DNA from: DATEPR01 sp036503065
GTDB taxonomy: Bacteria; Actinomycetota; Actinomycetes; Mycobacteriales; Pseudonocardiaceae
Direction: 5' to 3'
NCBI GenBank assembly: GCA_036503065.1
Contig: DASXXM010000329.1
Location: 1 to 7,633 of the forward strand
Length of the DNA stretch: 7,633 bases
The notes under the pieces are model-generated. The model did no database searches, was not told the DNA's origin, and worked only from the letters and a program-made list of their open reading frames with translations. The translations under genes were made by a program, and so were the position numbers. Shown here piece by piece: positions 1 through 5,160 of this stretch. Position 1 is the stretch's first letter; each line of letters starts with the position of its first letter.

Positions 1-615
1 TTCGCGCTCGTGCGGGAGGCCGACATGACGCTGTACGAGGACGACGGGCACCAGACCATCGAGCTGTCCCGACAGGCGGCGGCGGACACCGCCGCGGATT
101 CCCGAATACGTGGTCTTGCCGCGCAACGGGAGGCACAGGGCTATGCGCTGCTCGGCGATCGGGAAGCGTGCCTGCGCACCCTGGACCGGTCCGCCCGACT
201 GCTGGACGAGGCACCCAACGGTCCGGGACCGATGCCGGCACTCGGCACGTGGCGCACCCCGGACATGAGTTTGATGGTCCGTGGCTGGTGCCTGTACGAC
301 CTTGGTCGCCCGGCCGAGGCGGCGGCGGTGCTGGAATCGGGAATCGGCGACTTCCCGGATGGCGCGAGCCGGGCCAAGGTCAAGTACGCGGTGCGAACCG
401 CGCTGGCGGAGGCCTCGGCGGACGAGATTGAGCGGGCGTGCGAGATCGTCGAGTGGCTGGCCGCGGACCTGCGGCAGATCGACTCCGCCACGGTTCGGCA
501 CGACGTGCGGTTGCTGCACCGAGAATTCCGTCGACGGGCCGGCGAAGCCAGAGTGCGCGAGTTGTTGCCACTGCTCGCGGACCTGATGCGCGGCCCCAAC
601 CTGAACCAGGCTTAG
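1..615 (+). CDS. TPR-containing protein, C-terminal part (probable XRE-type transcriptional regulator), 5' partial
   Basis: The frame is open from base 1 (reading FALVREADMTLYEDDG) to a TAG at 613-615, so about 204 C-terminal residues are visible and the true start lies outside the window. The in-frame GTG at 10 falls inside a helical repeat and is not a credible start. Two TPR-like helical hairpins are readable: LAAQREAQGYALLGDREACL followed by RTLDRSARLLDEA, and VRGWCLYDLGRPAEAAAVLE. A helical tail ends in RELLPLLADLM. This arrangement resembles the C-terminal half of the large actinobacterial family of about 400-residue regulators with an N-terminal XRE helix-turn-helix and TPR-like repeats. 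The HTH is not visible, so the regulator assignment is inference and another TPR protein is possible. A strong terminator follows 42 bases downstream. The next gene converges on it. Confidence 0.7.
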   Translation, partial: FALVREADMTLYEDDGHQTIELSRQAAADTAADSRIRGLAAQREAQGYALLGDREACLRTLDRSARLLDEAPNGPGPMPALGTWRTPDMSLMVRGWCLYDLGRPAEAAAVLESGIGDFPDGASRAKVKYAVRTALAEASADEIERACEIVEWLAADLRQIDSATVRHDVRLLHREFRRRAGEARVRELLPLLADLMRGPNLNQA

Positions 616-642
616 CTCAACCTTTCGCCCGCCACAGGCAGA

Positions 643-739
643 CCCCCGCCCAACCTCGGGGGCTACGGCCCCCTTTTTCCAATCTACCCTTGTCAAGCCC
701 CAAATGGGTGGTCCGCCGGGAATCTGTGGACAACCGGCG
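643..739 (+). repeat. Composite intergenic element, copy A
   Basis: In order: CCCCCGCCC (643-651), GGGGGCTACGG (658-668) with a T run, TCAAGCC (693-699), CAAATGGG (701-708), and CTGTGGACAAC (724-734). The same blocks occur in the same order with similar spacing at 6306-6404. The CTGTGGACAA block sits in a 14-nt loop (720-733) closed by CGCCGG (714-719) and CCGGCG (734-739). Both copies lie between convergent genes. Function is unknown. It could be a two-way terminator module or a dispersed genomic repeat. Confidence 0.6.
658..678 (+). terminator. Intrinsic terminator of the TPR gene
   Basis: GGGGGC (658-663), loop TACG (664-667), GCCCCC (668-673), then five T (674-678). This is a perfect 6-bp GC stem with a UNCG-type tetraloop and a T run, 42 bases after the TAG of the upstream + strand gene. 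A competing hairpin, CCCCCG (643-648) with CGGGGG (657-662), shares the left arm of the terminator stem, so the two cannot form together. On the - strand the hairpin has no downstream T run. Confidence 0.85.
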
Positions 740-752
740 AACCTGTGGACAG
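725..752 (-). promoter_or_regulatory. Tandem DnaA-box-like sites
   Basis: On the - strand, 733-725 reads TTGTCCACA, identical to the preferred Streptomyces-type DnaA box, and 752-744 reads CTGTCCACA, one mismatch away. They lie 19 bases apart in the same orientation. Each can sit in a hairpin loop. CCGGCG (734-739) pairs with CGCCGG (714-719) around the first box, and CGGC (735-738) pairs with GCCG (752-755), a hairpin whose loop (739-751) holds most of the second. The hairpins compete. Whether DnaA binds here is not known, and the sequence match alone does not show it. Confidence 0.35.
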
Positions 753-779
753 CCGTTTTGACAACCATCAGTCGGAAAG

Positions 780-1331
780 CTAGACCCAGCCGCGTTTGGC
801 GGCGACCATGCCGGCCGCGAATCGGTTGTTCACGCCCAGCATCAGGTACAGGGCCTTGATGTGCCGGCGCACCGTGCTGACGCTCAGCCGCAGCCGTCTT
901 GCGATGGCCGCGTCGTCCTCGGTGGGCATCATGCGCAGCACTTTCAGCTGGATCTCGCCGGGGGCCGACTCGCCGTTGTCGGATGCCTGCCGGAGCTGGT
1001 CGACGGAATCCGGCACGCCGCAGGTCGGTGGGAGCATCGCGGTCAGGCGTCGCCAGCCTTCGATGATCTGGTCCTGGCGGTCCACGAGTTCCCGTTGCCG
1101 GCGGCCGATCAGCAGCCGCAACGCGGTGGCCGGGTCGACCGGTCTGATCATCGTCTCGTCGCCGGACAGAAAGGCGATACCTATTTCCAGCAGCTCCGTT
1201 GCTGCGTCGCCGTTGTCACGGAAGCGCTCCGCGCGCACCGAACCGGCCGCGCGCAGCCGCCGGTACAACGACTCCGCCTCCTGGCTCACCAGGCCAGCAA
1301 GTGTCCCTGATTTGTCAGGTTCGCCCATCAC
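780..1331 (-). CDS. Short LuxR-type HTH transcriptional regulator
   Basis: The 183-residue protein is a predicted cytoplasmic DNA-binding regulator. The C-terminus, about residues 126-183, is a LuxR/GerE helix-turn-helix: GEIQLKVLRMM, then AAIARRLRLSVSTVRRHIKA, then LGVNNRFAAGMVAAKRGWV. Residues 15-100 resemble the N-terminal degenerate TrmB-like winged helix plus helical linker (RPVDPATALRLLIGRRQREL) of actinobacterial TrmB/LuxR regulators, which I recall as usually about 320 residues. Here the central domain is missing and a linker of about 25 residues (TCGVPDS to ESAPG) joins the ends. The frame begins GTG (1331) then ATG (1328). GGAG lies 11 bases before the GTG, slightly far, so the start is uncertain by one codon. 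The stop is TAG at 782-780. It lies downstream of the DeoR gene on the same strand, with a 109-base gap. The target and signal are unknown. Confidence 0.85.
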   Translation of the reverse strand: MMGEPDKSGTLAGLVSQEAESLYRRLRAAGSVRAERFRDNGDAATELLEIGIAFLSGDETMIRPVDPATALRLLIGRRQRELVDRQDQIIEGWRRLTAMLPPTCGVPDSVDQLRQASDNGESAPGEIQLKVLRMMPTEDDAAIARRLRLSVSTVRRHIKALYLMLGVNNRFAAGMVAAKRGWV

Positions 1332-1440
1332 CTGTCCACTTTCTCCGCCCCAGTCGCGGTGCCATTCCGCGTTGCCGATTATGTCCTGAGAAAGACCCCG
1401 CCTGTTACGTCAAAGCGAGAAAGGACGGTCGCAGAATAGG
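1332..1440 (-). other. Intergenic region between deoR-type gene and luxR-type gene
   Basis: This is the 109-base spacer upstream of the LuxR-type gene. On the - strand it contains TTGACG (1413-1408) and CATAAT (1383-1378), but these are 24 bases apart, too far for a normal sigma70 pair, so I do not call a promoter from them. GAGAAAG occurs twice on the + strand (1388-1394 and 1417-1423), 29 bases apart. I see no convincing terminator for the DeoR gene, so readthrough into the LuxR-type gene is possible. Confidence 0.4.
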
Positions 1441-2202
1441 CTATGCGCGAACGACGCGTGGGCCGGCTGCCGCGAAGTCGGCGGCGACCGCGGCGTCGAT
1501 GCCGGTGTCGGTGATGAACGTGTCGATGTCAGCCAGGTCGGCGAAGCGCGCGAAGCAGTCGTTGCCCACTTTGGTGCGATCGGCCAGCAGCACCGTGCGC
1601 TGCGCGCTGGCGACCGCGGCCCGCTTCACGGCGGCCTCCGCGATGTCCGGCGTGGTGAGCCCGCGTTCCACCGAAACCCCGTTGGTGGCGATGAAGGCCA
1701 CTTCGACGAACGTGTCCCGCAGCGCGTGCAGTGCCCACGCGTCCACCGTGGCCAGGGTTCGGCCGCGCAGCCGGCCGCCGAGCAGCATCAGGGTCAGGTT
1801 CGGGCGGGCGCTCAGCGCCATCGCGATGGTCAGCGAGTGGGTCACGACCGTCAGTTCGCGGTCGATGGGCAGCGCGTCGGCCAGACGTCCGGTGGTGCTG
1901 CCGGCGTCCAGCAGGATCGCGCCCTCGGCCGGGACCTCGGCCAGTGCGGCCTTGGCGATCCGGTCCTTCTCGGCCGTCATCGTGACGTCCCTGGTGGCCA
2001 GGGCCGGTTCGAAACCGAGCCGCTCCACCGGGATCGCGCCGCCGTGCACCCGGCGCAGCAGGCCGTGGCGCTCCAGGATCGTCAGGTCGCGGCGAATGGT
2101 CTCGGTGGTCACCTGGTGGTCGATGGCCAGCGCAGCGACGTCCACCCGACCGGCGGTTCGAGCCTGGTCGAGGATCGCCCGCTGCCGCTCCTCCGCGTAC
2201 AC
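1441..2202 (-). CDS. DeoR/GlpR-family transcriptional repressor of the hexitol PTS operon
   Basis: The 253-residue product has normal DeoR-family length. It starts with VYAEERQRAIL, and residues 19-57 form the family winged helix-turn-helix (VTTETIRRDLTILERHG, then LLRRVHGGAI). The C-terminal sugar-phosphate-sensing fold shows DAGSTTG (99-105), THSL (121-124), LGGRLR (141-146), NGVS (174-177) and LLADRTKVG (205-213). The open frame runs far upstream to 2742, but that part is antisense to the kinase gene and does not look like protein. The GTG at 2202 places the family N-terminus exactly at the start. No Shine-Dalgarno precedes it, and a promoter -10 box ends six bases upstream, suggesting a leaderless message. 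Divergence from the PTS operon and the direct repeats between them make it the likely repressor of both units, released by a phosphorylated intermediate. The inducer is inferred, not shown. Confidence 0.9.
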   Translation of the reverse strand: MYAEERQRAILDQARTAGRVDVAALAIDHQVTTETIRRDLTILERHGLLRRVHGGAIPVERLGFEPALATRDVTMTAEKDRIAKAALAEVPAEGAILLDAGSTTGRLADALPIDRELTVVTHSLTIAMALSARPNLTLMLLGGRLRGRTLATVDAWALHALRDTFVEVAFIATNGVSVERGLTTPDIAEAAVKRAAVASAQRTVLLADRTKVGNDCFARFADLADIDTFITDTGIDAAVAADFAAAGPRVVRA

Positions 2203-2208
2203 GACCGA

Positions 2209-2237
2209 AAGATACCACGCAAAGCAACACATACCAA
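2209..2237 (-). promoter_or_regulatory. Putative sigma70-type promoter of the deoR-type gene (leaderless)
   Basis: Read on the - strand: -35 TTGGTA (2237-2232), 17-base spacer, -10 TATCTT (2214-2209), then six bases to the GTG start at 2202. Transcription would begin at about the first base of the start codon, which fits the absence of a ribosome binding site. The -35 box lies within direct repeat A, so a bound repressor would block it. Confidence 0.55.
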
Positions 2238-2240
2238 CGT
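2214..2240. promoter_or_regulatory. Putative DeoR operator, repeat A
   Basis: This 27-bp segment, starting ACCACGCAAAG and ending ATACCAACGT, matches 2255-2281 at 19 of 27 positions by eye. The identical blocks are ACC, GCAAA and the terminal ACCAACGT. It covers the -35 box and spacer of the deoR promoter. On the - strand it contains TTGCTTTG, consistent with the T/G-rich direct repeats bound by DeoR-family proteins. Confidence 0.5.
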
Positions 2241-2254
2241 GAATCGAAGCTGAA

Positions 2255-2281
2255 ACCTTGCAAACACAGATAAACCAACGT
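2255..2281. promoter_or_regulatory. Putative DeoR operator, repeat B
   Basis: Second copy of the 27-bp repeat, starting ACCTTGCAAAC and ending AAACCAACGT, offset 41 bp from repeat A, or about four helical turns. It covers the -35 box and spacer of the operon promoter, so occupancy would repress the PTS operon. On the - strand it reads TGTGTTTGC, a DeoR-like motif. ACC triplets at 2214, 2233, 2255 and 2274 give a nearly regular 19-22 bp spacing across both copies. Confidence 0.5.
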
Positions 2282-2286
2282 ACGCT
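2258..2286 (+). promoter_or_regulatory. Putative sigma70-type promoter of the hexitol PTS operon
   Basis: -35 TTGCAA (2258-2263), 17-base spacer, -10 TACGCT (2281-2286). Initiation near 2292-2294 would leave a leader of about 16 bases before the GTG at 2309, containing the GGGAGG ribosome binding site at 2298-2303. The -35 and spacer lie inside direct repeat B. Confidence 0.55.
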
Positions 2287-2308
2287 CCCACACATCCGGG
2301 AGGTGAAC

Positions 2309-3250
2309 GTGATCATCACGGTGACCTTGAGTCCGAGCGTGGATCGCACGATCGAAGTTGACGTGCTGCGCCGAGGCGGCGTATTGCGCGCCACCGGCGA
2401 GCACGTACACGCCGGTGGCAAGGGCATCAACGTCACCCGCGTGCTGGCCGCGCACGGCGCCCGCTCCCGCGCGGTGCTGCCGGTCGGCGGCGGCGAAGGC
2501 CACCAACTGGTCGAGATGCTGGTCGCGGCGGGCGTGGAGTTCGTGGCCGTGCCGGTGCGCGCCGCGGCCCGGTGCAACATCGCGGTCACCGAGCCGGACG
2601 GCACGGTCACCAAGATCAACGCCGCCGGCCAGCCACTGTCCGACGCCGAACTGGACGCCTGCTGCGCCGCGGTGCTGGACTGCGCCCCGCTGGCCACCTG
2701 GTTCGTCGCGGGCGGCAGCCTGCCCTTCGGCGTCCCGGACACCTGCTACGCCGACCTGATCGACCGCCTGCGCCCCAGCGGTGTTCCGGTCGCCGTGGAC
2801 ACCAGCGGCCCGGCGCTGGCCGCCGCGGTCAAGGCTGGCCCTGCCCTGATCAAGCCCAACCGCGAGGAACTGGCCGACGCCGTCGGCGGCACGCTGGACA
2901 CCATCGGCGACGTCGTGGCCGCCGCGACCGAACTGCGCACCGCGGGCGCGGAGACCGTGCTGGCCAGCCTCGGCCGGGACGGCGCGGTGCTGGTCTCCGC
3001 CGACGGCCACTGGCACGGCGAGGCACCCGCGGTGACCCGCAGCGCGGTCGGCGCGGGCGACGCCATGCTGGCCGGCTTCCTCTACGGCGGCGCCGCCGGT
3101 CCGGTCGCCCTCGCCGTCGCGCTGGCGTGGGGCGCCGCGGCGGCGTCGCTCCCGGGCAGCCGCCTGCCGGGTCCCGACGACGTGCACCCGGAACGGGTCC
3201 GGGTGCACGAACGGATCGACCTGGCGCGGCGCCTCAACGACAACAGCTGA
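2309..3250 (+). CDS. PfkB-family sugar-phosphate kinase (1-phosphofructokinase / tagatose-6-phosphate kinase type)
   Basis: This predicted cytoplasmic enzyme transfers phosphate from ATP to a ketose phosphate, giving a ketose bisphosphate. The 313-residue length is normal for FruK/LacC. IITVTLSPSVDRT at residues 2-14 carries the substrate Asp12. The first PfkB signature is AGGKGINVTRVLAAHG (35-50), followed by TKIN (101-104), GGSLPFGVP (135-143), KPNREEL (182-188) and the ATP/anion-hole signature SAVGAGDAMLAGFLYG (245-260) with catalytic Asp251. I chose the GTG at 2309 because GGGAGG (2298-2303) lies five bases upstream and the protein then begins as family members do. An in-frame GTG at 2303 overlaps that site, and the TTG at 2258 is the promoter -35. 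It is the first gene of the operon, 28 bases before the EIIC gene. Fructose-1-phosphate, fructose-6-phosphate and tagatose-6-phosphate are all possible substrates. Sequence alone does not decide between them. Confidence 0.9.
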   Translation: MIITVTLSPSVDRTIEVDVLRRGGVLRATGEHVHAGGKGINVTRVLAAHGARSRAVLPVGGGEGHQLVEMLVAAGVEFVAVPVRAAARCNIAVTEPDGTVTKINAAGQPLSDAELDACCAAVLDCAPLATWFVAGGSLPFGVPDTCYADLIDRLRPSGVPVAVDTSGPALAAAVKAGPALIKPNREELADAVGGTLDTIGDVVAAATELRTAGAETVLASLGRDGAVLVSADGHWHGEAPAVTRSAVGAGDAMLAGFLYGGAAGPVALAVALAWGAAAASLPGSRLPGPDDVHPERVRVHERIDLARRLNDNS

Positions 3251-3278
3251 ACGATCGAGAACCACGGAGAGGTGGACG

Positions 3279-4409
3279 ATGACGAGTGTGTCCGATCCGG
3301 CCGAGCCGGGCCGAATGGAACAAGCCCGCGCCGGTCTCCAGCGCTTCGGCGGCTACCTGGCCGCGATGGTGTTGCCCAACATCGGCGCGTTCATCGCGTG
3401 GGGCCTGATCACCGCGTTGTTCATCCCGACCGGCTGGTTGCCGGACGCGTCGCTGGCCAAGCTGGTCACGCCGATCATCACGTACCTGCTGCCGGTGCTG
3501 ATCGGCTACTCCGGCGGCAAGCTGGTGCACGGCCACCGCGGTGGCGTGGTCGGCGCGGTCGCCACCCTCGGCATCGCGGTCGGGTCCACCGTGCCGATGT
3601 TCCTCGGCGCGATGATCGTCGGCCCGCTGACGGCGTTACTCCTCAAGCTGTGGGACCAGTTCGTCGGGGAGAAGACGGCACCGGGCTTCAAGATGCTGGT
3701 GGACAACTTCAGCGCCGGCATCATCGGCGGCGCAATGGCCGTGCTGGGCATGCTCGGCATCGGGCCTGCCGTGCAGGGGTTGACCAACTGGCTGGGCAGC
3801 GGTGTGCAGGCGCTGATCAACGCACACCTGTTGCCGTTGGCGTCGATCATCATCGAGCCGGGCAAGGTGCTGTTCCTGAACAATGCCATCAACCACGGCA
3901 TCCTCGCGCCGATCGGGGTGGCGCAGGCGGCCATCCACGGCAAGGCCATCGAGTTCCTGATGGAGCCCAATCCCGGCCCCGGTCTCGGTATCCTGTTGGC
4001 CTGCCTGCTGTTCGGCCCGCGCGCCATGCGGCCGTCGGTGCCCGGTGCGATCATCATCCAGTTCCTCGGCGGCATCCACGAGATCTACTTCCCGTACGTG
4101 CTCGCCCGGCCGAAGCTGATCCTGGCCGCCATCGCCGGTGGCGCGATGGGCGTGCTGACCTTCGTGATCACCGGTGCCGGCACCACGGCCACACCATCGC
4201 CGGGCAGCATCATCGCCGTGCTTGCAGTGACGCCCAAGGGCAGCTACTTCGGCGTCATCCTGGGTGTGTTGGTCGCGGCGGCGGTGTCGTTCGCGGTCGG
4301 CTCGGCACTGTTCGGCTTCGGCCGCCTGGAACGGCCGGCAGAGGAACTGTTGCCACCCGGTACGGCGACCCCGGAACCGGCACGCACGTCGACCGCCGTG
4401 GAGGCATGA
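3279..4409 (+). CDS. mtlA: PTS mannitol-type transporter, EIIC permease
   Basis: This is the membrane-embedded permease of a mannitol-family PTS. It moves the hexitol inward while EIIB phosphorylates it. The 376 residues follow the EIIC part of E. coli MtlA, as I recall it, almost block for block: MVLPNIGAFIAWGLITALFI then PTGWLP (30-55), LIGYSGGKLV (74-83), NFSAGIIG (143-150), EPGKVLFLNNAINHG (193-207), EPNPGPGLG (229-237) and GGIHEIYFPYVL (264-275). Glu268 in the last motif corresponds to the essential substrate-site Glu of MtlA. Several hydrophobic segments span residues 27-345, and the tail (350-376) is polar and Pro/Ala-rich with no EIIB domain. The ATG is preceded by GGAGAGG at 3266-3272. 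Codon 120 is TTA (3636-3638), the only in-frame TTA I found in the window. The EIIB gene starts three bases after the stop. Galactitol or another hexitol cannot be excluded as substrate. Confidence 0.93.
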   Translation: MTSVSDPAEPGRMEQARAGLQRFGGYLAAMVLPNIGAFIAWGLITALFIPTGWLPDASLAKLVTPIITYLLPVLIGYSGGKLVHGHRGGVVGAVATLGIAVGSTVPMFLGAMIVGPLTALLLKLWDQFVGEKTAPGFKMLVDNFSAGIIGGAMAVLGMLGIGPAVQGLTNWLGSGVQALINAHLLPLASIIIEPGKVLFLNNAINHGILAPIGVAQAAIHGKAIEFLMEPNPGPGLGILLACLLFGPRAMRPSVPGAIIIQFLGGIHEIYFPYVLARPKLILAAIAGGAMGVLTFVITGAGTTATPSPGSIIAVLAVTPKGSYFGVILGVLVAAAVSFAVGSALFGFGRLERPAEELLPPGTATPEPARTSTAVEA

Positions 4410-4412
4410 GCA

Positions 4413-4721
4413 ATGGGCACTATCAACGGTGCTGACATCAAGAAGATCGTCGTGGCCTGCGATGCCGGCATGGGCAGCAGCGTGATGCTGGCGGCGCAAC
4501 TGAAGAAGACACTGAAGAAGTACTCGGTCGCCGTTGAACACTCGCCGGTCAACCGGATCCCGGCTGACGCGGATCTCGTGCTGTGCCAACAGACCCTGCT
4601 GACCAGGGCCCGCAAGTCCGCGCCGGACAAGGTGGTGCTCGGCTTCCAGCTGTTCCTCGGCGATCCGCTGTTCGCGCAACTGGAGTCGGCGATCCGGGAC
4701 AGTGGTCAACTTGGCGGCTGA
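4413..4721 (+). CDS. PTS mannitol-type EIIB phosphocarrier
   Basis: This 102-residue cytoplasmic phosphocarrier passes the phosphoryl group from EIIA to the incoming sugar. The active-site loop KKIVVACDAGMGSSVM (10-25) contains phosphorylated Cys16, and its sequence is the mannitol/fructose-superfamily EIIB signature closest to the B domain of MtlA. The rest continues as in that domain: SPVNRIPADADLVLCQQTLLTRA and FLGDPLFAQL. In enteric MtlA the B domain is fused to EIIC. Here it is a free protein. Its ATG follows the EIIC stop by three bases, with GGAGG at 4400-4404 inside the EIIC coding end, pointing to tight coupling. Its own 3' end overlaps the EIIA reading frame. Confidence 0.92.
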   Translation: MGTINGADIKKIVVACDAGMGSSVMLAAQLKKTLKKYSVAVEHSPVNRIPADADLVLCQQTLLTRARKSAPDKVVLGFQLFLGDPLFAQLESAIRDSGQLGG

Positions 4722-5160
4722 CGTACTCACGCCGGCGGCGGTCCGGCTCGGTCGGACCGCCACCGACAAGCGGGACGCCATCGACCAGTGCGGCCGGCTG
4801 CTGGTGGAGATCGGCGCGGTCGAGCCGCCCTACCAGGCGGCCATGCACGAGCGCGAGGAGTCCATGCCGACGTACATCGGCGAGGGTGTCGCCATCCCGC
4901 ACGGCACCGACGAGTCACGGAAGCATGTGCTGCGCACCGCCCTCGGCGTGCTCCAGTTCCCGGACGGCGTCGACTGGGACGGCAACCTGGTCACCGTGTG
5001 CATCACCATCGCGGCCGACGGCGACCAACACATCAAGCTGCTCTCGGCGCTGGCCATGGTCCTGCTGGACCCGCTGAAAGCGGCCCGGCTGCGCGACGCC
5101 GTCGACGTCGAAACCGTGCTGTCACTACTGAACCCCAATGATGAGGAGACGCAGGTATGA
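4702..5160 (+). CDS. mtlF: PTS mannitol-type EIIA phosphocarrier
   Basis: This cytoplasmic phosphocarrier accepts phosphate from HPr and passes it to EIIB. It has 152 residues, normal for free mannitol/fructose-class EIIA (PTS_EIIA_2 fold). The active site is YIGEGVAIPHGT (58-69) with phosphorylated His67, and downstream blocks such as VTVCITIAADGDQHIKLLSALAMVLLDP fit the fold. The start is unsure. The GTG at 4702 overlaps the EIIB end by 20 bases with only CGGGA close upstream, and a TTG at 4711 (11-base overlap) is an alternative. Either way translation is probably coupled to EIIB. The stop TGA overlaps the ATG of the next gene in ATGA. No EI or HPr gene lies in the window, so phosphate supply must come from elsewhere. 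Confidence 0.92.
   Translation: MVNLAADVLTPAAVRLGRTATDKRDAIDQCGRLLVEIGAVEPPYQAAMHEREESMPTYIGEGVAIPHGTDESRKHVLRTALGVLQFPDGVDWDGNLVTVCITIAADGDQHIKLLSALAMVLLDPLKAARLRDAVDVETVLSLLNPNDEETQV

Noticed and set aside
616..779. Replication origin because of two DnaA-like boxes.
   Set aside because: Only two boxes, no AT-rich unwinding region, and no dnaA, dnaN or similar genes nearby. The same box recurs in the other convergent junction.
1378..1413. Promoter for the LuxR-type gene from TTGACG and CATAAT on the - strand.
   Set aside because: The boxes are 24 bases apart, outside the usable spacer range, and no better pair was found.
2258..2302. Kinase start at TTG 2258 or GTG 2303.
   Set aside because: TTG 2258 is the promoter -35 box. 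GTG 2303 overlaps the GGGAGG ribosome binding site, which is spaced correctly for GTG 2309.
2203..2742. Upstream extension of the DeoR-type frame to 2742 on the - strand.
   Set aside because: The extra residues are antisense to the kinase gene, low-complexity Ala/Thr/Ser-rich, and the DeoR N-terminus begins exactly at the GTG at 2202 next to a promoter.
1529..3265. Long - strand open frame of 578 codons across the DeoR and kinase genes.
   Set aside because: Translation is Arg/Gly/His-rich with no domain. It is a shadow of high-G+C codon structure opposite recognisable genes.
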